Below, piece after piece: positions 27,376-39,115 of a stretch of DNA of 39,336 nt. Made by a program: the position numbers and the translations under genes. The notes under the pieces are model-generated. The model was not told the DNA's origin. It was given only the letters and a program-made list of their open reading frames with translations, and searched no databases. Source of the DNA: Polymyxa betae (lineage: Eukaryota; Endomyxa; Phytomyxea; Plasmodiophorida; Plasmodiophoridae); the NCBI GenBank assembly GCA_003693705.1, contig RBZT01000349.1:1-39336 (forward strand). The letters are read 5' to 3'. Positions within the stretch are counted from its first letter, which is position 1. Each line of letters begins with the position of its first letter.

Positions 27376-29468
27376 ATGTTCACTGTGAATCGTTACACTC
27401 CTGGCGAGGCGATTCAATCGGAGCAACGACCTCATCATATCCGATTACGGACAGCAGCAACAAATCCGATTGTAACGGATTCACAGATCCAGGCGGCGAT
27501 ACAGCATGATGCAGAACTTAAGAAAGACCGTGTGAAGAAGGAGAGAAAGGAGAAGAAGAAGAAGAAAGACAAAGATGAATCTAAGAGCAAGAAATCAGAT
27601 AGAAAGGATGATGATGATGATCGAAAGGATATCATTTGTGACGAAATCGCGGAACATTCAAAATCGAAGAAAAAGTCGTCGAAGAAGAAGGAGAAGAAGT
27701 CGAAGAGCGATGATATGGAGATAGAGATGATTACAGCGGAAGTCGTCGACGATTCCAACCCTAAGACTATCAGTGATGACGATGTGATGATGGTTGATGC
27801 CGATCTTAGAAAGACTTCCACGAAGCGATTGCGACCAGATCATTGCACGGAAGTCGCCGAAACCAGTGCCGACCCGGAACCGGCGCCTAAATCGTCCTGG
27901 TTCCATTCAGATCGGGTCATTGTCATACCAGAGGCCGATCATGAGGCCAGTAGCGAGACCGTGCTGGCCCCGGCCCTGTTAGCGTGCCTTCGAGATCATT
28001 TCCGGATTGAACGTCTGTTTCCGATGCAGACGTTCCTGATATCGGCGATCCAGCGTGACCGCCGCCTTCGTATTGATTCATGTATTAGTAGTCCGACTGG
28101 ATCTGGGAAGACGCTCTGCTTCGCATTGCCGATCGTAGCGAATCTGGCGTCTCGGGTTGTACGACGTCTTCGTGCTCTGATCTTGGTCCCGACCCGAGAT
28201 CTTGCTATTCAATTACGTGAGGTGATAGGGAAGCTCGCTGATTGTGTTGGATTGAGGACAGGATTGGCTATTGGACAGAGATCATTCGAGTTTGAGCAGT
28301 CTGAGATCATGTCTGGATCTGGTGTTGATATATTAATAGCAACACCAGGTCGTCTAACAGATCATCTACAGTTCACTCCTTCATTCACATTACAATATCT
28401 CGAATATCTCGTCCTTGATGAGGTCGCTTGCTTATTGCTCATTTGTGCGCATTGAGTTGAATGGTGTCATACAGGCCGATCGATTGTTCGGGCAGAATTT
28501 CCAGTCGTGGGAGTTGTCATTCCAGCGCGCTCGGGCATCGTCCAGTACGACATTGCAGACGTTGCTGTTCTCGGCGACGATGTCGCTGAATCCGTTATCG
28601 CTGGCGAAGCTGGAGCTGCGTGCGCCTGTCTTCTATTGCAGGACAATTGAGAACGAGTTCGCTTGTGCGGCGTCATTGAAGCAGCAAATGTTGGTATGTC
28701 CAGAACTTACTGATAAGATCCCCTATCTAGTTTGGGTTCTACGTCAACACCGATGTAAAAAGATCATCTTCACCAACGCTCTGGAAGCGTCTCATAACCT
28801 GAAACGAACATTTGAGATCTTCGGTGAATTCGAAGTTGACGAGTTCCACAGTAATGCCATCAATCATTCGTGAATGCGTTTTGTTGATTTGTTAGGTGGT
28901 CTTCGACAGAAGCAACGTATGCGGATTCTGCAGACATTTAAGAGCAGTCAGGATCATACATTAATATGTTCGGATGTGATGGCTCGGGGTATTGATATTG
29001 AAGGCATTGAGCTGGTCGTCAATTATGACTGTCCAAAGTTAGCTATAGTCGTCATTCCGTCTCCTAACAGATTCTGAAATTTCATGCTTTTAGCTTTCTG
29101 AGGACGTATCTGCATCGCGTTGGGCGTACTGCCCGTGCGAATAGGGACGGTGTTGCTGTCACTTTAGTGCTCCCGCATGAGGTTGGTTCTGTGAAAGTTG
29201 AAAGATTCGAATGAATTTAACGACAGCTCAGGTGAGGCATTTCCGAGCTCAGCTTCGTCATGCAGAAAACAATCATCTGGAGAAGTTGTCAATTCCACGT
29301 GAGGAGAAACAATCGCTTCGTCAGGAGCTAGAACCATGCATTGAGACAGCGCAGCTGCTATTCGATGCAGAGCAACGCAATCGTTTCGACCGATCGCAGC
29401 CAGTTCGGTCTGACCCAAAACAGTCGATAGAGGAAGTTCGTGAACGGATCCAGAAATCGATCAGATAA
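27376..29468 (+). CDS. DDX51: DEAD-box RNA helicase DDX51/Dbp6, 629 aa, five exons
   Basis: Dbp6/DDX51 is a nucleolar ATP-dependent helicase needed for 60S ribosomal subunit assembly. Exons are 27376-28422, 28475-28850, 28896-29037, 29094-29181 and 29232-29468; introns are 52, 45, 56 and 50 nt. The total is 630 codons including stop. The N-terminal 170 residues are lysine- and acid-rich, as in nucleolar helicases. Motifs in order: FPMQTFLI (Q-like), SPTGSGKT (I), PTRDLA (Ia), TPGR (Ib), DEAD split by intron 1 (DE|AD), SAT (III), SGLRQKQR, ARGID (V) and HRVGRTAR (VI). The spacing around RVVRRLRALILVPTR and the C-terminal VRHFRAQLRHAENN tail fit DDX51. Ends 25 bp from the stop of the convergent glucosidase II gene. 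Confidence 0.92.
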
Positions 29469-29493
29469 TGTTTAATGAATGTATCTATAACAT

Positions 29494-32400
29494 TTAAGAC
29501 AATGGCGTGAATCGGATTTCAAAATCATCCGAGATGCGAACGTTCGGTTTACGGATGGTGACTTTATCCGGATTGAATTGCTGCTCAAACTCTACCGGCT
29601 CTAGTTTGCCGTCCTTGTATAAAACCGCTGATTTCATTGGCTTTGCCAGCCCGAGAATAACGATTCTTTCAACGGGGTTGGTGACTTCAAAGTTCGAAGA
29701 ATGAATTTTGAACGACTTGAACGTATTTCCACTGAACTGGAATCCAGCCATCGAATACGATCCTAACAAGGTTGCGTCAAATGACGTAAAAAATCTGTCG
29801 TGCTCGGAATGGACCTTTTCGGAATTCATGGGTAAGCCCATCGTCGACATAAAGAGTGCCTTCTGCACTTTGAATGGAGTCCAGAGCCACGAAGACCGAG
29901 TAGGGATCGAGATTCGTTTGGCATTCACTACTTCTTCTTGGACGCATCAATCGTGGGATGATTTTACCTCCGCGCTGGTAGACTGGGATCTGCAAACGCA
30001 ATCTTTCAATGAAATGATCGACGAGTCAAAACGAAACTCAGGTACCTTGTTCAAAGGCGCTGGAACAGACAAGGTCTGCCCTCCATGAATGGCGACAAAG
30101 GTGACAATATCATACCAGAACGTGTCGTGGTCGCCTGGGAAGGTCACCATGCATTCCCTGGTATTGGCAGTTGTGATTGGTCGTATTAAAAGAGCGCTTC
30201 CCAGCATGAATTGGTCCGAAGTGGCGAAGAATCTAATACAACATTTAAAGCCATCAAAGACAGAAATCAGTGGAATACTTCGGCTCATTGAATTCAACCC
30301 AAATCGGACGCATTACTGGCATACCAGTGATCGTGTTGTTGCGGAACTCTGTGTAAATATAAGGCAGGAAAGTGTACCTTAACAGCTGATTTAGGCATCA
30401 CATCTTAAGCACAAGGAGAAGATAAAAACCTGTCACGAAGAGATTGACGAATCATTTTGGTATTCTCTTCTCCAAAAAGCCAAGGTTCTCTTCGTCGGGT
30501 GTGAATGTGGGCGTGACCTCTGAAGAAAGGTTGAAAAGCGCCAGCTTGATACCAACGGACCATTAATTCTGGTTCGGGATCCTATAGAGTAATTCAATGG
30601 GTAGAAAGCCGTTAGGCGACAGTCAGCGTTACCTTGAAGAATCCACCAACATCAGCCCCAGAGAAGGAAATTCCAGCAAGTGATATAGACATCAGCATCG
30701 GCAAAGATGCTTCAAGATGACTCCAAGAGGCGTCATTATCACCAGTCCAAATCGCACCAAATCTCTACATAATCGCAATAATCACATTGATCTGAATACA
30801 GAGTTCTGTTTACTTGAGAACCAGCGAAAAAGGATCTGGAAAGCAAAAAAGGGCGGTTTGAAGTTCTTGGAAGCAGCGCACCGTTGTGATGGCGCGATTC
30901 GAGCCCTTGGAAAGATGCCATCTGGTTATAGAATCCGTACTGGTTATGAACATCCCGATGTTCAACACCATTGGCATGCAAACAATCCTATCCAAGGTGA
31001 GTTGAAGGCATCGAATATATTTTGAATATCACTTTTGGTAAAGTTCCTTCGGGGCCATTGAACACAGACGGCTCATTCATATCGTTCCAGGTAAACAAGT
31101 AACTAGTCGACCCTTTATATTGATCGAAACCGAATTGATCTTGCCAAAATTGACGGGCCTAGAATGAGCACAAAGATCAATGCCTATAAGAAGCCAAGTT
31201 AACTAAATCGAATCATACTTGTGGATTTGTAAAATCGATCCAGGAACTATCACCAGACCAGCACCATCCTTTATAACTGGATTCGCCTTTAGAATCAAGA
31301 ACAAAGTATTTTTTGGACTCAGCTTCGCTGTAGACCTGAAAAACGTTCAAGTCAAATGTATCCAAAACATAAGCAAAACTTACCCAGTAGTTGCTATCAT
31401 GTTTGATATGTGGATCCACAATCGTTACCATTCGACGGGTCCGGTTGTACAAATCCAATTGCATGGTGACAGGGCTTGGAAATTTAGCAGGATCAAAGGT
31501 GAAATATCTAAAGATAGGATAAGCTATAGGTAAAACAACTTGAATCTGTTAGCGACTTTTTATCCTGGGTGTGCTCGATATCCAGCCAGAGAACATCGTA
31601 AGGCATGCCATGCTGGTCAAAGCCTCTATCAACAGCAAACACGTCCGGCTCGTCTAAATAATTCCACCGGCATTGGTGATAGCCTAAACTAAATCTAAAA
31701 CAGAAATCAGAATAGCGATTATAGCTGAAGAATGAAAACCTTGGAGGTAAAGCTGGCAATCCAGTCAGAACAGCATATGAATGGAAAACTGATGCCGGCT
31801 TGGGACCCACGAACATGAATACATCGATAATGCCGCTCTCGCTAATCCATTTCGTCTGATCAATGCTGAAAAATGGAATCGAGCTAACAACAAGAAGACA
31901 TACAGATCTCCCAGCGTTGGGCGTGAAGATATCGACGAAGGTCTCCGCTGCATTGAGCCAAAGGATTCCATCAGAACCATCTAAATCAAGTTCTTAATTG
32001 ATATGAAGCAAAAAAGCACATTGTTTTACCTCGTCCATTGGCAATAACGAAAGGAACAGCACCATATAAAGCCATCGTATCATTGAGTACATATTCAAAT
32101 ACATCAAGCGCATATAAACGGAATGGATCGAATATTCTAAACTGAATTGACCCAGCAATCGGAATATCCAAAACTAATTAACCTTTCTCTTGCTTCGTTC
32201 AGTGTATCTGGTAAAGACAAGCTCGCAGCATGTTCAGGCAACCCATATAAATCGCTAGCCAACGGAAAGTTGATGTCCAATGAGAAAGCAGAGGGACCTT
32301 TCGGGCAGCTGTCGGTCTGTCCCCCAAATGTATCCCTCCAGTCTTTTGGATCGTCATATTGAGCGTTGGGATCCACTTCAGCTATACGACTACAAATTAA

Positions 32401-33113
32401 TTTAGCGGAACCGATTCTTGACTATTAAATTGCCTTCATTGGATGGCTTCAAAGTTAGCTTGCGATAGGTCTCAAATTGAAGCAAATCATCTGCATTCGC
32501 ATCAATTCTGATGATGCCATTGTACTGGACCTGCGACACCGTTAACAACAAGCATGGTCCCAAGAATGCGTACCTGAATTCGAAAAGGGCTCAATTTGAT
32601 ATATACCGTTAGAGCATCGTCAACAACTAAAACAACACGACTGCTGCCTTTTAAAATTCGGTTGACTGACACGGGCTGCATTCCTGAGCTAATTGTCAAT
32701 TGAAAGCGATAGAGAAAAGAAAATTCAGAATCACCATCAACTTGTGTGACATCCTTCACTCGGTGTCGCTTGTAAAGAGAAGTAGCTGGCTCGTCGATAG
32801 TAAAATGGACAACATTGTTTACCAAAGTCTAGCAATTACATCACGAAGCGAATACAAAGAAAGTAAAAAGAAACCAAACCTGAACCATGAGATCCAGGGT
32901 GGAATTTCCATTGCTAATTTGTGCTTGAAATCTTCCCTGCGCTAGATCGGTTTGGATGGTCTCTGCGTTCACTGACCAGAACTCAGCAGGCGATTCGTTG
33001 ATGCGGGTGCAGAATCGTGTCTGTGCGCAGGTTCGGAACTTGTTCCGATCAACCGCCTGCCCATGTTGTATGATTAATAGCAAGGTGACGACGCTGATCG
33101 CCAATGGGATCAT
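29494..33113 (-). CDS. GANAB: ER glucosidase II alpha subunit (GH31), 942 aa, 17 exons
   Basis: It trims the inner glucoses from N-glycans in the ER and so feeds the calnexin cycle. Exons (minus): 33113-32880, 32828-32574, 32530-32434, 32381-32183, 32136-32030, 31980-31740, 31694-31557, 31507-31384, 31335-31219, 31158-31033, 30987-30814, 30764-30633, 30581-30430, 30377-30279, 30232-30046, 29989-29786, 29736-29494. The total is 943 codons including stop; human GANAB is of similar length. A signal peptide ([18 protein letters not shown]) is followed by [15 protein letters not shown], diagnostic for the family. The catalytic nucleophile Asp lies in [14 protein letters not shown] (exon 10) and the acid/base in WTGDND (exon 12). 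[21 protein letters not shown] and the C-terminal [10 protein letters not shown] also match. Intron 3 (32433-32382) begins GC. The beta subunit that retains it in the ER is not in the window. Confidence 0.95.
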
Positions 33114-33218
33114 TTCGGTTATGGAAGATGTCAATGAGATCGATGAGAGGAAGAGGGTCAGAGACTTGTCAGATCACGTTACAAGGGCTATTCTAACGAG
33201 GATACGTTACCCTCACGT

Positions 33219-33273
33219 GGCGCAGCCTTGATGTTAAAACGGGCGCAGCCTTTATGTTAAAACGGGCGCAGCC
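33219..33273. repeat. 23-bp tandem repeat, 2.4 copies, in a divergent promoter
   Basis: Units at 33219-33241 and 33242-33264, plus a partial third (33265-33273), each start GGCGCAGCC and differ at one base. They lie between the starts of GANAB (33113, minus) and the TPR-like gene (33556, plus) and carry the same GCAGCC core seen upstream of FBP. The remainder of 33114-33555 contains no gene. Confidence 0.75.
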
Positions 33274-33555
33274 CCCAGTGCCATTCCATGAATGTTACTT
33301 ACTCAATGCTCCACGATAATCCTATCCTGTTCACCGTTCTGTCAGAGATTACCTCATATCTCTTTTTCGAAGATGAGTTTCCATTGTCAAAGGCAATAAA
33401 TTGTTTAAGACCAAAATGAGGCATCTGAGGATTAATCTTGCAGAATGGTGTTGAGACTTGGGTCAATGAGAACAGATTTCAGGGTCAGTTTCGCCGAAGT
33501 TTTTCCGCGAATGATAGAATGATTCTGAAGGGCTGAAAGCTGTGCTTCCTTGGCG

Positions 33556-34580
33556 ATGGATGATCTCGTCATCGATATTGGATTCCTGGACGACGGTCAG
33601 GTCGATGAGGTTGAAGAACTGGATAACGAGCAGCAGCGTCTTGCTAAATATGATATTTTCAATGACGATGTGAAGCTGAGATCCCTACAGCCAGCTGTAA
33701 GGCCATTTAATGTCTTTTTTAACGCAAACTCTGAATAATGTATTGCAGTGGTTTATGTCGACTAAGATTTTAGAAGTAAATGCCTCGAAGCCATACTTGG
33801 ATAAGGCCATACAAGCCCAGATCCAGCAGCAAATTGAGTACCTATATGCTCGTGGCGAAAACTATGAGAAATGTGCCGAGCTGACTCAGACTCTTCTCAA
33901 GTTTTGCAAGCCGTTACCGATAACACGAAAGCTGTTGTATGATCTTATGGCTCGCTGTCTAATTAAGCTAAACCGGTTTTAAGATCGTGATCACGTTTCT
34001 CGAATCACTTATTTTCATAATAGTCCAAAGGAATCTATCCCTTTCCTAGAGAATCTGGTTTTATTATGTCGCAACAATATCGAAGGATATCGTATGCTAA
34101 CGAATGTTTACATGAAAATAGGACAACATCAAGGTATGCTGTATCTGTAATGAAGTGAATCTTGGCGTCTAAGAAATACTCCCAGAATGTTTCCAAGCTT
34201 TCGTGCATCTACTCAAGTCAACATTGGATTCACCCGAAACATGGGAACAACTTGCAAATGCTTTGTGGCATTTCGGTGAGTTGACGAAAACGTTATCTTT
34301 CGCTGATGTCTTAAGTTCAATTTCAGGCTATGAATCATGGGCCAGTATATCTGATCAACGATGCATTCTGCTATGCGAATCATTGTCAGAGCGTTACTCC
34401 TCAGCGAAGTTTTCCATTCCGTTTTACGATTCGATACGGGAACGTGTCTTACAGCGAACTCCCTCGACAAGTCCCCCGGCCGATCATGAGCTTCCAGCAG
34501 ATCTAATTCATTATCTGCAGAACGAAGCGGATTTCGGCCAAATCCATGACGATATCATATTGGATGCTAGAACAGAATGA
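33556..34580 (+). CDS. TPR-like protein, 273 aa, five exons
   Basis: Exons are 33556-33696, 33749-33975, 34024-34133, 34186-34275 and 34327-34580; introns are 52, 48, 52 and 51 nt, and the total is 274 codons including stop. The N-terminus is acidic (DDGQVDEVEELDNEQQR), followed by a WF start of a helical domain. Helical pairs resemble tetratricopeptide repeats: QQQIEYLYARGENYEKCAEL, LLYDLMARCLIKLNR, GYRMLTNVYMKIGQHQECF and SPETWEQLANALWHFG. The order WF-helix-TPR recalls the poorly known human C8orf76, but this link is weak. The last intron is 51 nt with no stop codon, so its retention would add 17 residues in frame. No enzyme motif; a scaffold role is inferred. Confidence 0.7.
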
Positions 34581-34818
34581 TTATTCAGTATTATAATACA
34601 TTCCTAACCTGCCCAAGGTTCCACCCTGAACGATACGCTGCGCGAGTTTTCACTGCAGATTTTATGCAAGTTGCTCGCTTTTTACGCAGTTCTTGTTTTT
34701 TTTTGCAGTTGCTGTTCAAATTCGTATGACGCAGTTTAATTTTCCGTTTAATATTGTCCCTTGGGTCGATCGAGCTGCGCCAAGACGGCCGTCCTTCGGG
34801 TCATAATCTGCTTTCAAG

Positions 34819-35741
34819 ATGATGAGCAGATTATCAGAATTGGCTGAGGCCGAGGAGGAGGCTAGATATCAGGTAGAGCGTCAGCGTCGTCTATTGCTGC
34901 TGCGATGCCGAGACGCGAGCCCTCCAAAGCCAGCGCCTGCTGCGGCAGCCCTAGATCCAGCTCAAGCTCCTCCTGAGCGGATCTCGGTCCCCATCCTGCC
35001 TGAACCCAGCCGGCATCGTTCTCCATCGCGAAGACAATCGTACGATAGGCGAAGAACGCCATCACCGAGGCGTCGATCGCGATCCCGGGATCGTCGGTCG
35101 TCGTTTCCGCGGTCCACTCGACATTCTCGCCCTCGACCTGACAGGCTTCGTAAGCGTAGTTGGTCTAGAGGTAAACGAAACAGAATCCGCTGTCTTTTTG
35201 TGGCGATAACGATTACTGATCAGGAAGGTCGGTATCGTCGAGTCGAAGTCGGTCTCGGAGCCCGAGGCGTCGTCCAGAGGAGGTTCGGCGCCGTGTTAGC
35301 GGGTTCGGTTTATCAACATACCGATCTGAATTCGAAGACCGACGTCTGGAGCGTCATGCTTCTGGTCCGCAGCCAGATAGAGCACATTTAACAAACTTAC
35401 TTCGAGAGACCATGATCGCTAATCGCAGGTATTATTGCTGCTTGTAATGTCCTCATCACCGTCGTTTGATGGATCAGTTTAGGCTTGATATCGAACAGCG
35501 TGATATGGCTATTCATCATCTGAGGAATATCGCCCCCGAAGATCTCGGTCGTCCTATTACGTTAATGTCGGAATGGTTGAACTCGAGTGATGGCGCTCTG
35601 AGACGTGATAATCCTCATGAAGATGATGATGATAATGGTGGTGGTTTACAGCCAGGTCTCGATATGTTTGGTAGAGAACCGCCACGTCATGAAACATATC
35701 AGGAGTTCAAAGCTCGCAAATTGGCCCAACAGCGCCAGTAA
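34819..35741 (+). CDS. RS-domain protein, probably splicing-related, 271 aa, three exons
   Basis: Exons are 34819-35170, 35224-35428 and 35483-35741; introns are 53 and 54 nt, with 272 codons including stop. Residues 1-30 form a charged helix (LAEAEEEARYQVERQRRL). Residues about 65-160 are an Arg/Ser domain with many RS, SR and SPRRR units continuing across the first intron (SSSRSRSRSPRRRPEEVRRR). The C-terminal part is helical and conserved-looking (LDIEQRDMAIHHLRNIAPED), with an acidic DDDDNGGG patch and a basic end. There is no RRM, so it is not a classical SR splicing factor; it is more likely an RS-rich cofactor of pre-mRNA processing. This is inference from composition. Family not recognised. 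Confidence 0.7.
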
Positions 35742-35787
35742 CTTCTTGTAAATATTTCTCTCTTTGCTCTGTCTTCACTATCGTTTA

Positions 35788-35988
35788 TCACATCGATTGT
35801 CGTCTGATTTCTTGGAAAAGATGTCTGACTTGTTGAACGCTGTCACGTTTTTGAAGAATATCGCCTTCTTCGACTGTATTGGCGGTGGTGTTATAATTAA
35901 CATAGGCAGACTTAACTGAGCCGAAGTTGAACAAGTTATGCTGCAGCTGCTGCAGTTTCTCTTGCAGTGGAATCTCGCTCGGCCATTT
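35788..35988 (-). CDS. protein-like frame without a visible start, 66 codons
   Basis: Open from after TAA (35991-35989) to TGA (35790-35788). It encodes a helical, polar sequence with PLQEKLQQLQHNLFNFG, SAYVNYNTTANTVEEGD and QQVRHLFQEIRRQSM. There is no ATG in this frame. An ATG 2 nt out of phase (ATGGCCGAGCGAG, at 35985) lies at its very start, so either a sequence error, a non-AUG start or an upstream exon is needed. No family recognised. A short plus-strand ATG frame overlaps it. Confidence 0.35.
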   Translation of the reverse strand, partial: KWPSEIPLQEKLQQLQHNLFNFGSVKSAYVNYNTTANTVEEGDILQKRDSVQQVRHLFQEIRRQSM

Positions 35989-36029
35989 TTAGGATGATGG
36001 GAATTTTCATGGGTTAGGTTTATTGTATG

Positions 36030-39000
36030 CTATGGTTCTGGAACTAATCGAATCAGTGCCAGTGCGGTTTTACTATCGACTTTATGTCGAAGAATGCTGA
36101 ATAGATCCGTGGCCGATTTATGAGTTAAAGCCTGGAATGTGTCCGATACGGATACCGCACGATGTATCCACGATATGAAATGATGGACTTCTATAGGACC
36201 ATCAGCAGGCAACACTGATTCAGTCCATGAACATTCGATTTGTTCGACTGTCTCAGTCCGCGTCCGTGTCGTACAACCTATCTGAGCTCGTATGCGGCAC
36301 AGGCCGCGCCTCAGATACGCAATCCGAACCCGATCTTGATGGCTGGCTTGGTCACAATCATATGCTGCCGATAACGAGTGATCCAGTACATTCATGATGA
36401 CCATATCTTGTGCCGACCATGTGTCTTGGACTGGATTGTCCTGCTCACGATACTGTTGCGATGTTTGGGTGGGTATAGTCCGTGGTCGGTGTCGGTTCAG
36501 GATCTGTACTGCTGTGTACGGTGTTGTGATCGTTGTCAGTAGATTGCGGGCTTGTTCCGGGTCCAGATTGTTCTTGTGTTCGTGATTGATCAGACGTACG
36601 TACTGGACCAGGGCTCGGATATGAGAACGACCTTGTTTTGTATGTCGATTTAACCAGAAGGGTAGAATATGATGATGAGGCCAATCTGTATATGCGTTAG
36701 TACATATAAACCAGTCTGTAATATCATTGTAATATCCCAGATATGATATTGGATCACGTATATATGATATATTATGTACTATGTGATCTGGTAATACATT
36801 TACTGTAGTATGGTCATTAGGCCAGATCTGATATTGTCCAATATATACAGTAATGATGTTACTCACTGAACCTGTATCGTTAATTAATTTCTTGTGGAGA
36901 AGTGCAGCTTCACGTAACGTAACACCAATCCATTCCACTGGAGTATTTGTGACATGTTCAGATGTCGGGGCTGGTTGTACAGTGATGTCTTGTAATGCTC
37001 GCTGGAATGAGATCCGATCTAGTCCGTCATTAGGACCGTGACGGTGTAAGTCGAAGACAGTGACAGAATCAGTCCCGAACTTGGCACAGAAACTGTCACG
37101 AGTGACACGACCTTCATCATTCGACATCATTTCATATAGCTGCTTAACTGTAAAGGGCGCTATCTGGATTGGGGCCGGGGCTGGTACGGTGCCAGGCCGG
37201 ACCTGAACTACACCGTAGAGCCGTGACGGAGAGCGTAACGCATCTCCGGATATGACAATGTCACCAATAAGTTGACATTCGAGTAGTGGTTGCAGAGTGT
37301 GATTTGATTGATATTCAGTCTGTATGATGGTGTGTGGCTCAATAAAGTTCCTCATAAAGTTCCTATTAATATTGATATGATGATATGTACGTGACAAATC
37401 CCATTCTGTATGTGATATTGATATCACAGACTCCATATAACACCATTCTTCATCAATATCCACACATAAACCACTCCGTAAACGTTCACGGACTAATTCC
37501 CACCAAGTCCGTGGTCGATCTGAGAATTGACACCACGCACCACGTTCCACTATACGTCTTCTTGCTAGACGTAACTGGCGGGCATTCTCAAACATATGAA
37601 GCCATGTTGTAGGGTGATTCTCATCAGAACGAGATGCGATTCGATGAACGAGATCACGGAGAGTGAGCGGGGCCTCCATCCGATCCAGTACGACTATGTG
37701 CAGGTCCGTGGACGGAGTAGCGGTTAACGCTGTAGTTAGTTGACGTAATGTAGTAATGGATGTGTCGACCAGGAGAAGGATTGAATTTGGGGTTTCAAGA
37801 ATGTTAGGGTTAGGGTTAGGGTTTCTGGTGTCCACCACCAGATCGTAACGGCCACACTCGGCGTCGTTAACGGTACCGCCCCGTATTACGCTGACCCGAT
37901 CCGAATACTGGCCGACGATACGGTCCGGACTTAGTGAACGACCTTGTAGTGATATTCTTGGCCTTCCTTCAAATAGACGTCCTACATCAAACACGCTCGT
38001 CTGGATATTATTGGTGCGGGTCAGTACGGCGGCACTGGCAGCGACAATGTCGTGTATCTGGTCCGGGCTTCGGAGTCCGTAACGGAGTGTGGCCAGTACG
38101 ATCTGACCCATATGGAGATCTGGATCATCAAATACGAACTTATCGCAGTTATTGAACACGGCACCGAGCCCGTACTGGACCCATTTCTGAATCCGACTGG
38201 AAGGACATCGAACGAAGTTCTCGGACAGGTAACGACTTAAGGCCGGACGTAAGTTGTCACGGATAAATTGATGGGATTCATGTAGGGCGCAGTCAGGACC
38301 TGGACATAAGGCCCCGACAGCCACGCATCGGTCCAGTACGGCCTGCAGGTCAATCGAGTCCGTTCGTGCTTCATATAGCATACGGATCAGATGGACTGTT
38401 AGATCGATACGATCTGCGGCATCCTTAATCAGATGACATTGTCCGTATGGTATAGAGATAGCATGAAGTGATGCACGAGGTCCGTAATATAACTCCGTCC
38501 TGGTAGTATCGAATAAAGAGAGGAAGGCGGAGTCCGATATCTGAGCCCCGGACTTGATAGTCTCAATAATAGCTTCATATTCATCATAATGTCCGATTCG
38601 GTCCGCCTCCATGCTGCGGGCCAGTACGACCGCCAGATCCCATTCGGATGTGATAATGACAGATTTCTCACATATATCAGCAGATATATAATCTCGAAGT
38701 TCCTGTTACATAGATAAGTGGGAAGTGGCCTGCACCGTATATATAATGTTACCAATACAGATTGATATCCACGTATAGTTCTACATAGAGGTGCACAATA
38801 CATAAATAATGATACATGACTGTAATATGTGACGGATCTGTCTAGCAGCTGTATCTGTTCTGGTTCCATACATACAAATATGTATTGATGTGTGGAAATA
38901 AGTCCGTATATAGGGATTATGATACCAGATACATCCAGCTCTGTATCATATTGTACAACTCCACTACGGACTTGTATATCCTGTAGTGTCTGCATCTGAC

Positions 39001-39115
39001 TTGGAGATAAAGTACGACCTAATGCGAATTGAAACACAAGTAGTCGCGGATCGAATGCGGCCCGGTCCGCACCAGTTCCCACCACGTGCTGGCCCCGGAC
39101 CAGTACGGCCGCCAA
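36030..39115 (-). CDS. large unrecognised protein, at least 1,010 aa, 5' end unresolved
   Basis: The last exon, 38702-36030 (891 codons with TAG), joins through a 50-nt intron (38752-38703; donor GTAACA, acceptor AACAG) to an exon running to at least 39115. The upstream end has a possible acceptor near 39117, but the next exon is not clear. No family is recognised. The protein is soluble with no signal peptide, and many helical stretches suggest a repeat solenoid in the N-terminal third. A degenerate EF-hand-like loop (DLHRHGPNDGLDRISF) lies in the middle. The C-terminal third is rich in His, Thr and Arg. A TTAGGG array inside the exon encodes NPNPNPN. A 229-codon frame that extends without splicing past 38703 is a read-through artefact. 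Confidence 0.6.
37804..37821 (+). repeat. interstitial telomeric repeat, three TTAGGG units, inside a coding exon
   Basis: TTAGGGTTAGGGTTAGGG on the plus strand is read on the minus strand as part of the large protein, giving alternating Asn-Pro. It is exact, unlike the degenerate copies near 24.0 and 25.1 kb. Confidence 0.75.

Noticed and set aside
31860-31897. A 38-nt GTATGT...TTTCAG intron within GANAB exon 6
   Set aside because: Removing it breaks the frame at once; the unspliced sequence is open and joins conserved segments on both sides.
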